Below are positions 39,850-48,473 of a DNA stretch of 54,832 nucleotides, piece after piece (position 1 is the first letter of the stretch; the number at the start of each line of letters is the position of its first letter). Origin of the DNA: CAZSXU01 sp964610505 (GTDB lineage: Bacteria > Arandabacterota > Arandabacteria > JAGLYR01). Location: contig CAZSXU010000025.1 of assembly GCA_964610505.1 (NCBI GenBank), positions 1-54,832 of the forward strand, given 5' to 3'. Below the pieces are notes generated by a model, which had not been told where the DNA came from, searched no databases, and saw only the letters and a program-made list of their open reading frames with translations. Both the position numbers and the translations under genes were made by a program.

Positions 39850-39960
39850 GCAGAGCAATAGAACAATGGACCAATGGACTCCAATGGAGCGGAGGGGTTC
39901 TTCTACGGTGCCTTTTTCCAGAATCTATTGCTCTATTGATCGATTGCTCCATTGCTCTGC
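39850..39960. repeat. CAATGGA/AGAGCAAT repeats in inverted orientation, family E
   Basis: GCAGAGCAAT starts a run of AATAGAAC/CAATGGAC-type units at 39850-39886; at 39927-39960 the same family runs in the opposite orientation and ends with the exact complement ATTGCTCTGC. The pair can form a large imperfect cruciform. The 39690-40006 spacer holds nothing else that I recognise. Confidence 0.65.
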
Positions 39961-40006
39961 CTGGATGGTACGTGGCTCCCGTACCCGGAGCCCTGTATCA
40001 TCCGGG

Positions 40007-40267
40007 CTAGGCAGTGGGCTCCTCCGGCGTTGCCGCCTCCTCCGGCGTTTCCGGTGCTTCGACCGCGGGATCTGTCTCTTCGACGACCGGGTCAGTCTCC
40101 TCGACGACCGGGGCTGTTTCCTCGGTGACCGGCGGTGGCGGTGCGGCGGCTTGTCGCGGCTGCGGCCCCCGGGAGGGTGTTGTCACACTCTTGTTTGAGG
40201 GCCGAGTTCTCCCATAGCTGCCCCTCCAGATCTTGCCTCGCTTTGTCCGACGATCTCCTCTACCCAT
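40007..40267 (-). CDS. 30S ribosomal protein bTHX with acidic C-terminal extension
   Basis: The first 24 residues (MGRGDRRTKRGKIWRGSYGR and TRPS) match ribosomal protein bTHX, a tiny basic protein of about 25-30 residues buried in the 30S head. Here an extension of about 60 residues follows: a Pro run (AAAPPPP) and acidic repeats (VEETDPVVEETDPAVE, PEEAATPEEP). The ATG at 40267 has AAGGAG at 8-base spacing. The basic N-terminus should still bind rRNA while the acidic tail, likely disordered, would protrude from the ribosome. Longer THX variants exist in some phyla as far as I recall; the tail's role is unknown. Confidence 0.85.
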   Translation of the reverse strand: MGRGDRRTKRGKIWRGSYGRTRPSNKSVTTPSRGPQPRQAAAPPPPVTEETAPVVEETDPVVEETDPAVEAPETPEEAATPEEPTA

Positions 40268-40416
40268 CTACCGAAACTCCTTTCCCGTTATCCGTTACGT
40301 TCATGTTCGCCCCCGTCCACAGGGGCCTCACCCCATACACAGATACCGATCCCCTGCCCCGCCCGTGACCCACCGGAACCACTCGGTGGAATCCGCCCGG
40401 GTTCCGGATCAGGACC

Positions 40417-40446
40417 AGTGTAGCGCGATTCGAGGGCAAAAGGCAA
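40417..40446 (-). promoter_or_regulatory. Candidate promoter for bTHX
   Basis: On the minus strand TTGCCT (40446-40441) and TACACT (40422-40417) are 18 bases apart. The leader of about 140 bases contains an inverted repeat CCGGAACC/GGTTCCGG near 40377-40407. Confidence 0.4.
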
Positions 40447-40468
40447 CCCCCACCGGCAGGAGACGATG

Positions 40469-41377
40469 TCACACCTCCCAGCGCCGTTTCTCGAGAACCT
40501 CCCCCAGGCCGATCAGGCGCAGGAACTCCCTCAGCAGCGGGGAGAGATACTTGCCCCGGCGAATGGCGATTCCGTATCCCAGCTGGCCGAAACTCTCCGA
40601 GACCGGAATCCGGTGGATTCCCTCATCCTCATCCTGCTCGAACGGAAGTCCGGAGATGATCGAGACCCCCAGCCCGGCCTTCACGTATTCTTTGATCACC
40701 TCGGCTCCACTGGTTTCAATGGTCACGTCGACCGTCAACCCGTTCCGGGCAAACACCGACTCGATTTTCTGCCGTATCGAGTTCTCCTTCTCGTACAACA
40801 CCAGGGGCTCGGATGCAATTTCCTCGAGCGTGAGGGTCCGCCGTTTCGCGAACCGGTGCGTCGTCGACGTGCACAAGTACATATCATAGCTGAACAACAG
40901 GAAGAAGGACACGTCCTGGAATTCATTCCATGACGAGGTGATCCCGAAATCAACCTCCCCGGAGATGACCATCGACAGGACCTCCCGATCCAGATTCCGG
41001 TGCTCGATCTTAATCCGCGTCGCCGGGTTTCGACGCTTGAATTCGCGCAGAATCTGGGGGAGCTTGTATTTCATAATTCCCCGATAGCTTGCCACATGAA
41101 TCGTGCCGACGGGCTGCCCGGCCAGGTCCCCGAAATGGCTTTTCAGATCGTCCAGCTTCTGCAGGATCGAAGAGGCATAGCTCAACAGAACCTCGCCCTC
41201 GCCCGTGAGCCGAATGCCCCTCCCCGCTCGCTCGTACAGTTTCACCCCCAGCTCATCCTCGAGTGATTTGATCTGATGACTGATCGCCGATTGCCCGATG
41301 CCCAGTTTTCGTCCGGCGGCCGAGAAGTTCTGGAAGTAGGCGGCCCAGTAGAAACCCTTCAGTTTTTGCAGATCCAT
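40469..41377 (-). CDS. LysR family transcriptional regulator
   Basis: The 302-residue protein has the LysR helix-turn-helix at residues 1-60 (FYWAAYFQNFSAAGRKLGIGQSAISHQIKSLEDEL split across helices 2 and 3) and a periplasmic-binding-protein-like effector domain (residues about 90-290). The sequence from VGTIHVASYRGIMKYKLPQIL onward resembles the CysB/Cbl branch more than average LysR proteins. GAGGAA precedes the ATG. It is divergent from the unknown 270-residue gene across an AT-rich spacer containing repeated ATTCATGTCT boxes, so it probably controls that gene. The effector is unknown. Confidence 0.92.
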   Translation of the reverse strand: MDLQKLKGFYWAAYFQNFSAAGRKLGIGQSAISHQIKSLEDELGVKLYERAGRGIRLTGEGEVLLSYASSILQKLDDLKSHFGDLAGQPVGTIHVASYRGIMKYKLPQILREFKRRNPATRIKIEHRNLDREVLSMVISGEVDFGITSSWNEFQDVSFFLLFSYDMYLCTSTTHRFAKRRTLTLEEIASEPLVLYEKENSIRQKIESVFARNGLTVDVTIETSGAEVIKEYVKAGLGVSIISGLPFEQDEDEGIHRIPVSESFGQLGYGIAIRRGKYLSPLLREFLRLIGLGEVLEKRRWEV

Positions 41378-41528
41378 TCCGGTTCCTCACCAAGACGGTT
41401 CGTGAGTTCCCACAGACCCATGCGCTCTCCTCACCGGGAGCCTGCGGGGCTGGCTGTGTCAGGGTGGAAGACTCTGTCTTCCAACTGCAATCCCGTTCGG
41501 GCGGGCGCCGATCCCATAGTTGACCAGG

Positions 41529-41618
41529 ATTCATGTCTATGTCAATGTATAAATCATTTTGATCATATATGAATAGAAATCATATAATAGGCCATGGATT
41601 GTACTTGCATTCATGTCT
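41529..41618. promoter_or_regulatory. AT-rich divergent control region with ATTCATGTCT direct repeats
   Basis: ATTCATGTCT occurs at 41529-41538 and 41609-41618, exactly 80 bases apart. Between them lies the most AT-rich stretch of the window (TGATCATATATGAATAG and neighbours), with partial palindromes such as TCATATATGA. These are candidate LysR binding sites. The spacer 41378-41681 has no gene. Confidence 0.5.
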
Positions 41619-41681
41619 TGATATGTCGTACGCTTGTTCATGAAAAGTGAATCCAACCTGTAGCCGAGGAGGGAATGAGAG

Positions 41682-42494
41682 ATGGATTTTCTAGCTGTGA
41701 AAGCCTCAGAGATCGGCGTGCCTCTCGTCCGCCCCCTTCCCACAATCCTCGCCTATGCGCGAGGAGCTCAGGCGGGCCAGCCCGTGTCGCACGTCCTCGA
41801 GGAAGAATTCTATGCCCACGTGGACTGCCTCAGCGATCTCATCGAAACCGCGTGCCTTCGTGCTCATGTGCCGGGCTCCGTCTGTGAGGAGGTAACTCAG
41901 CGAACCGTGGACTTGGCCCGAAGTGAAAAGGAAAACTTGATCAGCTCGGTGAACGAGCTTCTGGCCCATCTGAGCAACTTGTCCCGAGTCCACAGGACGG
42001 CGCTTCGGGCCGAACTCGGGGCGAAACCCGAAATCTACAGGGACATCTACTGGGGCCGCGTGTACACGAAGAAGATCACGCTCATTCACCAGGAGGGTTC
42101 CCCCGAGGCCCTCGCCGGAATCACCGAGAGGTTAAAGAACAGGTGCTCCTACGATGTGAACCTCGAATCCGAGAAAGAGATCGCCTTCCGACCGATGACC
42201 TCCGATCTGATTCTGTTTCATCCGACCCGGGGCGCGATTCGCCCGGCGACCTTGAGTGCGGCGGAAGCCTATGGATTGCCGATCGTCATTCTCATGGATC
42301 TCGGGAAGAAGATCGAAGAGGCCGATCCCGTGGCGGTCCGAATCGCCCATCAGTACGCCAAGAGCGGTTTGAACGTCACGCACTCGCCCTTTACGCCGCT
42401 CCGGCTCTTCACGGCGATCGACATGTGCTACGTCGATCACATGCTCCGGAAACCGACTTTCGCCGGGGCCAGGTCACGCGGCGCAGTGGCGTAG
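41682..42494 (+). CDS. Hypothetical protein, 270 residues
   Basis: I do not recognise a family. The protein has no signal peptide or membrane span. Residues 1-120 look alpha-helical (VLEEEFYAHVDCLSDLIETA, LISSVNELLAHLSNLSRVH). The C-terminal half looks alpha/beta, with IYWGRVYTKKITLIH, SDLILFHPTRGAIRPATLSA, GLPIVILMDLGKKI and a Cys/His-containing FTAIDMCYVDHML. GGAGGG precedes the ATG at 41682. It is divergently transcribed from the LysR regulator and stands alone; a family A repeat array follows directly after its stop. Real coding is supported by the good start and the divergent pairing. Confidence 0.7.
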   Translation: MDFLAVKASEIGVPLVRPLPTILAYARGAQAGQPVSHVLEEEFYAHVDCLSDLIETACLRAHVPGSVCEEVTQRTVDLARSEKENLISSVNELLAHLSNLSRVHRTALRAELGAKPEIYRDIYWGRVYTKKITLIHQEGSPEALAGITERLKNRCSYDVNLESEKEIAFRPMTSDLILFHPTRGAIRPATLSAAEAYGLPIVILMDLGKKIEEADPVAVRIAHQYAKSGLNVTHSPFTPLRLFTAIDMCYVDHMLRKPTFAGARSRGAVA

Positions 42495-42495
42495 G

Positions 42496-42545
42496 TAGAG
42501 AATAGAAAGTAGATAATAGACAGTAGAGATCGGAGAAGAACATCA
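42496..42545. repeat. Degenerate AGAATAGA-type tandem repeat, family A, second copy
   Basis: GAGAATAGAAAGTAGATAAT and further units end with GAGATCGGAGAAGAACAT, paralleling the array and tail at 5361-5406. Confidence 0.7.
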
Positions 42546-42574
42546 TGAGACGTGCTTGGCCGGTGGGCTAGCGA

Positions 42575-43831
42575 TCAGGATCCTGCCGGCCAGAAGGTGA
42601 GCAGAATGTCGTCGATGTGGGCCTTCCAGTTGCCCCAGCTGTGGCCCTCGGGGTACTCGCGGTACACCAGCGGGTATCCTTGCTCCAGGAGAAGATCCCG
42701 AACAAACCGATTCTGGCCGAGGAGATCCGACCGGCCTTCCCCCGTCTCATAGGTCCCCGCATCGAGGTACCAGCGGATCTCTTTGCGGGGACCCGCCTCG
42801 AACATTCGAATCATTCGATCCTCACGAGTCCCGAAGTAGGTGGACTGCCCCGCGCAATGTCCGAAAGTTTCGGGGTGAGTGAAGGCGATGAAGGCCGATA
42901 TCAGCCCGCCCAACGATGCACCCATGATCCCCCGGGCCTCGGGTCTCCGGATCGTCCGGAAACGGGCGTCGACCCAGGGCACGACCGATCGAACCACGTA
43001 ATCCCGGTACGTTTCGTCGACTGAGTACTCCCTCCCACGATCTACAGGAGGGATGCACACCATCACCACCTTCCGAATCCGGCCCTCGTGGATGAGGAAG
43101 TCCGCAACATTGTTGATCTGCCCCAGACTCACGTAATCGGACCCGTCCTGGACATAGAGCGTTGGGTATTTCTCCTCGCCGCCATCGTACCCCGGAGGGA
43201 GATAGACCTGGAGAGTCCGCACATCCCCGGTGGCCGGGTTTTCATGCCCGTGGCTCTCGAGCGTTCCATGGGAAATGCCCGGTCGAAACTCGATCTCCGG
43301 CGGCGGCTCGTATGCCGGCATCCGGATCTCCGAATTGGGCCCGAAACCACCCGTCATCGTTCTGGGGTTACGCGTGTCCATTGTCCACCGGCCGTCTACG
43401 TAGAACTTGTAATCAAGCCGCGCATCGGCCGGGAAATTCTTCGTGAGATACCAGAGATCTGTGCCCTCGACGTTCGCCATTCGATCCGCGTGGGGATCCC
43501 AGCCGTTGAAATCTCCCGGGAGACTCACGCTGCGGGCGCCCGCTCCCAGGTAGAGGAAATGAACGCGGGTGCCCTCCACGAGGGGAAAGTCCTCTTCCGC
43601 GGTCCAGCTGTTGAATCCCTCCACGATGCGGCGGTGGTGCTCAGGGGAGCCGCCCGCACTCACAGTCTCAAGGAACTCGTCAAAGGACGTGAATTCATTC
43701 ATGGCGGATTCTCCGACCGGCCCAGAAATCTCCCCCGACGGCACGGCCTGTCGCACCCCGCAGCCGGGGGACCAGCCGACGATGGCCAGCAAGACCAGGA
43801 GTTCGGCCGCTCTCGTGCTGTACGCACCCAT
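42575..43831 (-). CDS. Lipoprotein esterase with N-terminal E-set/CBM48-like domain (enterochelin esterase-like)
   Basis: The 418-residue protein begins with a lipoprotein-like signal (LLVLLAIVGWSPGC, Cys24). Residues about 88-170 form an E-set/glycogen-binding-like domain (VSLPGDFNGWDPHADRM, YKFYVDGRW). Residues about 200-418 form an alpha/beta-hydrolase of the esterase D family with Ser306 in GASLGG and His397 in EGHSWGNW. This domain pair is typical of enterochelin esterase (Fes)-like and feruloyl-esterase-like proteins; the substrate (siderophore ester or carbohydrate ester) cannot be told apart. GAGGAGG precedes the ATG. A TonB receptor is encoded 2.4 kb away but is B12-regulated. Confidence 0.87.
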   Translation of the reverse strand: MGAYSTRAAELLVLLAIVGWSPGCGVRQAVPSGEISGPVGESAMNEFTSFDEFLETVSAGGSPEHHRRIVEGFNSWTAEEDFPLVEGTRVHFLYLGAGARSVSLPGDFNGWDPHADRMANVEGTDLWYLTKNFPADARLDYKFYVDGRWTMDTRNPRTMTGGFGPNSEIRMPAYEPPPEIEFRPGISHGTLESHGHENPATGDVRTLQVYLPPGYDGGEEKYPTLYVQDGSDYVSLGQINNVADFLIHEGRIRKVVMVCIPPVDRGREYSVDETYRDYVVRSVVPWVDARFRTIRRPEARGIMGASLGGLISAFIAFTHPETFGHCAGQSTYFGTREDRMIRMFEAGPRKEIRWYLDAGTYETGEGRSDLLGQNRFVRDLLLEQGYPLVYREYPEGHSWGNWKAHIDDILLTFWPAGS

Positions 43832-43921
43832 GAAATCCTCCTCGCGCCTCGGCTCTCGCCCCTCGGCGTGATCCTAGCCCGGATGATGCACACGTCTTCG
43901 CTCTTCGCTAGGTTGCCTTGT

Positions 43922-43938
43922 GGCTGCCGGCGGCAGCC
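43922..43938. other. GGCTGCCG near-perfect palindrome
   Basis: GGCTGCCG-G-CGGCAGCC lies in the 43832-44009 spacer, where I see no gene. The same GGCTGCCGG core recurs as a hairpin at 52295-52318. Confidence 0.5.
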
Positions 43939-44009
43939 CGGCATGAAGGTGCGATCTCCAAACGCGCTCATCCCAGTGGCAACCCACTTGTAGATTGGGA
44001 TATTCAGGC

Positions 44010-44336
44010 TTACCCTCGGATGCGCTTGGCTCTCTCCCGGTCTTCCTTGACGTCGGTGTCTTCATTCAGCCAACCGTCGAGAAGAGCCAGAATCACCGCC
44101 CCGTAGAGGTTGGATCGATCGGGGTTGATGTGCAGGACCTTTCCCCTCTCATCATCGATCGAGATAATCAACTCCGCGTCCTTAAGAACGGACACATGAT
44201 CGCCCACCTCGCCCTCGGATTCCTGCAACACGTCTGCAAGCTCCGTGACGGTGAGTGATGTGTATTGCAGAAGTTTGACGATCCTCACGCGGTCCTGGTG
44301 GGAGAGCGCTCGAACCACCGTCAAGAAAGGTTCCAT
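44010..44336 (-). CDS. ArsR-like winged-helix transcriptional regulator
   Basis: The 108-residue protein has the ArsR-type fold: MEPFLTVVRALSHQDRVRIV (helices 1-2), LTVTELADVLQESEGEVGDHVSVL (helix-turn-helix) and a beta wing (IISIDDERGKVLHIN). ATG 44336 is preceded by GGAG at 8-base spacing; an 83-codon upstream extension shows no similarity and is rejected. There is no CXC metal-binding motif, so a metal sensor is unlikely. The target is unknown; the gene stands between the esterase and a secreted surface protein gene. Confidence 0.82.
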   Translation of the reverse strand: MEPFLTVVRALSHQDRVRIVKLLQYTSLTVTELADVLQESEGEVGDHVSVLKDAELIISIDDERGKVLHINPDRSNLYGAVILALLDGWLNEDTDVKEDRERAKRIRG

Positions 44337-44516
44337 GTTCACGTCTCCGGCGACTGACCGAGAGATGATGCCAGCGGCCGGCCCGAGAGTCAAGAGAAGA
44401 TACCGGGCGAGAACTGCAGAGAGCCGAAAACCGAGAGGCGAGACCCGGCGGGCGGAGCCAACGGGCCGACCGCGGGGAGAGTCCGGTGGAGCATCGGCCG
44501 CAGAGGTCACAGAAAT

Positions 44517-44543
44517 GGGGGCGATCCACATGGGATCGCCCCC
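44517..44543. terminator. Terminator-like hairpin downstream of the secreted beta-propeller gene
   Basis: GGGGGCGATCC and GGATCGCCCCC form an 11-bp stem around ACATG, about 120 bases beyond the end (44665) of the minus-strand gene. The 44337-44664 spacer has no other feature I can name. Confidence 0.65.
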
Positions 44544-44664
44544 CGCCGGCCGTACCCCGAACACCCGTGCTGGGAGGAGGGTCATGCAGGCCGGACTGAC
44601 CGAGTCGAGTCCTCACGCGCGTCCTTGCTCAAGACTGCATGCAGCCTGCATGTGCGCCGGCTGA

Positions 44665-46149
44665 TTACTGCACCATCAGAATCTTTCGCGTGGCCTCCTG
44701 ACTTCCCGCCCGCAGCCTGCAGAAATACACTCCGGGGGATGCGTCGTGGCCGGAATCATCCTTGCCGGACCAGCGGACCGAGCTCTCTCCTGCCGGAAAC
44801 CAGCCTTCCGCAAGCCGTGCGACTCTCCGCCCACGAATGTCGTAGATCGCCATCTCCACGCGCGTCCCTTCCTCCAGACGGAAGGGAATCACCGTCTCGG
44901 GGTTGAAGGGATTCGGGTAATTCTGTCCGAGAACACACCCCGCTCCCCCATTCTGCGTTTCCCCGCCCGTCACACGCAAAAAATAGGGCGCCTGAACAAA
45001 TGCGATATCGTATGGTGGGAGCCCCACGTCGATCATGTCGATCTCCGTATCGGTCGAAGCATCGAAGATACGGATTCCCGGGCTCACGGCATCCCTGTCG
45101 CAGAGGTACAGCTCGCCACGGGTGTTTATTTCGATGCCCGCCATCGAAGAACCGACGCCGCTCGTCTGGGCGGCGAGAGTATCGATCACCGTTCCCGAGG
45201 TCGCGTTGAAGGACACGAGCCGTGCATAGTTATCCGGCCATGGGGCCGAGTCCAGGACGACGCCGTACCCCTTCCCACCACCCCATATCAGGGCGTCGGT
45301 CACATCTCCACCAAGGTCGGCTTCCGAAATCACCACACCATTGCTCTCGAGCGCAAAGGGATCGATCACCTCGACTCCCCCATCCAGGACTCCCCAGGAC
45401 CCCAGACAGGCCACTATCAGCTCTCCCCTTTCGGTGGAATACCGGAGCTCGGAATACGGATTCGAACATTGAAGCACAATGGGCTGAATCCCGCCGGTCG
45501 CGGGATCTACATCGATCAGCGTATCGGCGGCTACGTCGATCACGGCCACCTTCCCCGGCCCCACCGGCTCCCATGTCGTATGGTCGATGTTGCTCAGCGT
45601 CACGAAGAGCTTCCCGTCGACGATCTCCATCCGGTCCATTTCCGGTATGCCGTCCGCGTCCGCCACGGGAGACAGATCAATGGAGTCGAGAATCGCTCCC
45701 GTGAAGGGATGCACCACCAGAAGAGTCGTCCACTCGAATCTGGAAACGTACGCCTTGTCGGCGGACGCCAGCCGAATATCGTGGGGATTGGACCCGTTGC
45801 CGACGGAGTACTGCCCGACGGTGGCGAAATCCTGGTTGGGGTCGACGAGCTGAATGTTGTCCGCCAGGTACCGATTGACGACGAACACCATATCCTCACC
45901 GTAGTCGTAGTGCGCGACCGCATCGGTGCTCACGGGCGAAATGCTGACCTGTGTGTCTCGCGGCGGTTCGACTTCGATCGTCGAGTAGTAGGCGGCCGAC
46001 CAGAAATCGGTCGTGAGAACAAACGCGTAGTCCTGGTCCACTCCATCACCCTGAATCTCGGCTTCCGCAAAGGGGATTCCACTCACCGAGACTAGAAACA
46101 GAAGAGTCGCCGTGCAGGTTGTCCGTCCAATCCCTCTTCCGCCGGTCAT
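44665..46149 (-). CDS. Secreted beta-propeller-like protein with FlgD-like C-terminal domain
   Basis: The 494-residue protein has a signal peptide (TTCTATLLFLVSVSGIPFAE). Residues about 40-390 consist of beta-strand repeats of the YVTN/NHL propeller type (GKVAVIDVAADTLIDV, GIRIFDASTDTEIDMIDVG, VGNGSNPHDIRLAS). The last 90 residues hold YPNPFNPETVIPFRL and end in GVYFCRLRAG, the FlgD-like Ig sorting domain also on the C25 peptidase. It is probably exposed on the cell surface. It lies downstream of the B12-controlled TonB receptor gene in the same direction, 124 bases away with tandem hairpins between, so cotranscription is possible but not certain. Ligand unknown. Confidence 0.85.
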   Translation of the reverse strand: MTGGRGIGRTTCTATLLFLVSVSGIPFAEAEIQGDGVDQDYAFVLTTDFWSAAYYSTIEVEPPRDTQVSISPVSTDAVAHYDYGEDMVFVVNRYLADNIQLVDPNQDFATVGQYSVGNGSNPHDIRLASADKAYVSRFEWTTLLVVHPFTGAILDSIDLSPVADADGIPEMDRMEIVDGKLFVTLSNIDHTTWEPVGPGKVAVIDVAADTLIDVDPATGGIQPIVLQCSNPYSELRYSTERGELIVACLGSWGVLDGGVEVIDPFALESNGVVISEADLGGDVTDALIWGGGKGYGVVLDSAPWPDNYARLVSFNATSGTVIDTLAAQTSGVGSSMAGIEINTRGELYLCDRDAVSPGIRIFDASTDTEIDMIDVGLPPYDIAFVQAPYFLRVTGGETQNGGAGCVLGQNYPNPFNPETVIPFRLEEGTRVEMAIYDIRGRRVARLAEGWFPAGESSVRWSGKDDSGHDASPGVYFCRLRAGSQEATRKILMVQ

Positions 46150-46203
46150 TCCCTTGTCCTCCTTCCCCGTCCTTCGAATGAGGGCTCCTCAGATTCAAGC
46201 CCC

Positions 46204-46289
46204 CCGTAGATGGCCCCTCCATCCATGTCTCATAAATTCAAGACAACCGTAGATGGCTCCTCCATCCACGTCTCATAAATTCAAGACAA
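46204..46289 (-). repeat. 43-bp tandem duplication at the 3' end of the TonB receptor gene, with hairpins
   Basis: A 43-base unit starting CCGTAGATGG occurs at 46204-46246 and 46247-46289 with few differences. The second copy includes the last codons and stop of the receptor gene. Each unit contains a hairpin (CGTAGATGG, loop, CCATCCACG), so the duplication makes a tandem terminator-like structure. Confidence 0.8.
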
Positions 46290-48402
46290 CCGTCCCATAG
46301 GCAGAGCGTCCGGGCAGAGGATAGCCCATCACATCCTCGACCTGTTCGTCCGTGATGTTCTTGATTTCGATTGTCACATCAAGCGGCAACTGCCCGGCGG
46401 GAAAGCTGAAGCCCGCCGCGTGGAGTCGCCGGATCCGCGAGGGTTCCTTGTTGTTGGGTGCCACCCCGTTGTAGGCATTCCAGTAGTTGCCGTCCAGATA
46501 ATCGAGCTCGTAGAAGACCGACGTCCGTCCCCGTCGCCAGGCCAGTTTGCCGAAGGCGGCCAGTTCGGGCCGGTCGGGCAGGACCTTGCCCTGCGTGTAG
46601 CTGACCGGGCCCGTGTTGATGGCCTCCATGGCCGTCAGACTTCCCGAAACGCTCAGGCCAAGCCACCCCCCGCATCGAAGAGTCAATTCGTAACCTTCGA
46701 TCTCCGCCTCGTCCACATTGACCGCCTTGGCCGCGTCCAGAAACCTGTACCACTGCACCAGGTCCTCGACGTCCGACCAGAAATGGGCGTACTCCAGGGA
46801 GAGAAATCGGCCCTGTCCGAAGGCCTGCTCCCACTGGATTCCCAAATCGCGATTGAGACCGCTCTCCGGCCTGAGGAGCGGGCTCGGCAGAACGATTCCC
46901 TGGTAGCCGAAGAGTTCCATCAGCGTAGGGAGACGGTAGTATCGACCGGCATTGCCCTTGACCCGGAAACCCCAACCCAGGGCGGCCACGGCGCTCACAC
47001 TCCCCAGCGTCCGTTCGTGTACGATCGTTGTATCCGACACGCTCCGCAGATAGGCGTAGAGAAACGAGCCGGGCTCGACGCCGCCCATTCGGTCGACATG
47101 ACGTTCGTACCGGACGGCGGGAACGATGCGGAAACGGCCGGGCCACAGACCGATCTCGTCCTCCAGGGTCAATACGACACTGGTCCGAGACTGGCGCGGG
47201 AATTCAACACGCTCTCTCAGGATCTCTTCGGATCTGAAGGATTCACGCCGCGCCTCCAACAGCCCCCGCACCGAGTGGCGCGCCCCGGCCATCGGAACCC
47301 GCCACCGGACGGTTCCCCCGAAGGAGAGGGAGCGGTTCCTGACGTCCGGGTTCCCCTTGTTTGGATCCGCTCGCCGGTCCTCAAAGAGATCCCGCCGATA
47401 CTGGGAGAAGAAGCTGAGGTCAAGCCGAAGAGGCAAGCGAGGGGTTGCCGGTTTGTTCCAGGCAAGGTGGAACAGGTCGTGCGTCTTGGTTAGGGCTTCC
47501 GTGCGCGATTGATCGGCACTGTATCCCGGCAACCCCTGCTTCTTGTGATACATCTGGTTGGTCATCACCAGGCGCCCCGCCCCCAACGGGTGACTGGCCT
47601 TGAGCATCAGTTCCCGAGCCTCCAGATGATTGTTGATCCTCTCGGCGATTTCGTCGTCGGTCTTGGTATAGGGAGTGCCGTTGTCATCCAGAAACTCGAA
47701 GTTTCCTTCGCTCGAGAAAGCTCCGCCCACCGCCAGGAAATCCCATTCCGACTTCGACAGAGCGTAGCTCGCTTGGTAGCGCTCGGTCGAGAGCGACCCG
47801 TAGGAGAAGGAGATCCTCCCCTTTCCCGTCGACGCGGCATCCCGGGTCACCAGGTTCACGGCCCCACCGATGGGCGATCCCGAGAGGTCGAAGGCGCCGA
47901 AACCGCGATAGACCTCAATTCGCGACAGGGACGAGACGGGAAGATCGGCGAGGTCCACCACCCCCGAGTGCGCCTGTGGGAGAGGAACGCCGTCGATGAA
48001 TACGCTCACCTGTTTGGCCGAGGACCCGCGTACCGAGGCGGTCGAGTAGGCCCCATAGCCTCCGGCGTTCTTGACGTGGAAGCTCACGGTCTGGCTCAGG
48101 TATTCCGCCGTGCTGGTGAAGCGCTTGGCCGACTCCTCCGTGGGGATAATCGTGATGAATGCGGGGCGGTTTCTGAGATCTTCGACATCCGAGAATCGAT
48201 CGGCTTCGACAAGGATTTCGGAGAGGCGGTAGACCGTATCCCCGAGGGCGATCGTCTGAGCCTCCGCGGAAATGGGGACCAGAGATCCCGGGAAGGCGAA
48301 AGCTGCAACCCAGAGGATCGGGAGAATGACGTGCCGGATGTGCGTTCCCACCACGAGACCTCGCGTGACGGACGTCCCCCACGGAACCTCTGCGGCGGGC
48401 AT
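46273..48402 (-). CDS. TonB-dependent outer-membrane receptor, cobalamin-regulated (BtuB-like)
   Basis: About 709 residues. A signal peptide (VILPILWVAAFAFPGSLVPI, cleavage near AEA) is followed by a plug domain (about 55-165; VSVFIDGVPLPQAHSGVVDL, IEVYRGFGAFDLSGSPIGGAVN) and a 22-strand-type barrel ending in VLNL. The riboswitch 70 bases upstream shows that it imports cobalamin or a corrinoid. I chose ATG 48402, 12 bases after GGAGG; TTG 48426 and GTG 48354/48351 are in-frame alternatives, the last giving a shorter, more usual signal peptide. No BtuCDF genes are in the window. Confidence 0.93.
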   Translation of the reverse strand: MPAAEVPWGTSVTRGLVVGTHIRHVILPILWVAAFAFPGSLVPISAEAQTIALGDTVYRLSEILVEADRFSDVEDLRNRPAFITIIPTEESAKRFTSTAEYLSQTVSFHVKNAGGYGAYSTASVRGSSAKQVSVFIDGVPLPQAHSGVVDLADLPVSSLSRIEVYRGFGAFDLSGSPIGGAVNLVTRDAASTGKGRISFSYGSLSTERYQASYALSKSEWDFLAVGGAFSSEGNFEFLDDNGTPYTKTDDEIAERINNHLEARELMLKASHPLGAGRLVMTNQMYHKKQGLPGYSADQSRTEALTKTHDLFHLAWNKPATPRLPLRLDLSFFSQYRRDLFEDRRADPNKGNPDVRNRSLSFGGTVRWRVPMAGARHSVRGLLEARRESFRSEEILRERVEFPRQSRTSVVLTLEDEIGLWPGRFRIVPAVRYERHVDRMGGVEPGSFLYAYLRSVSDTTIVHERTLGSVSAVAALGWGFRVKGNAGRYYRLPTLMELFGYQGIVLPSPLLRPESGLNRDLGIQWEQAFGQGRFLSLEYAHFWSDVEDLVQWYRFLDAAKAVNVDEAEIEGYELTLRCGGWLGLSVSGSLTAMEAINTGPVSYTQGKVLPDRPELAAFGKLAWRRGRTSVFYELDYLDGNYWNAYNGVAPNNKEPSRIRRLHAAGFSFPAGQLPLDVTIEIKNITDEQVEDVMGYPLPGRSAYGTVVLNL

Positions 48403-48473
48403 CAAAAAACCCAACCTCCGCGTCAAAGGAGATCGGGCACCCCACCCCTCAGACCTCGAAGAGTTCCGTGGGT

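Noticed and set aside
44337..44585. N-terminal extension of the ArsR-like regulator
   Set aside because: The extra 83 codons include the terminator hairpin at 44517-44543 and have no similarity; the internal ATG has a good ribosome site.
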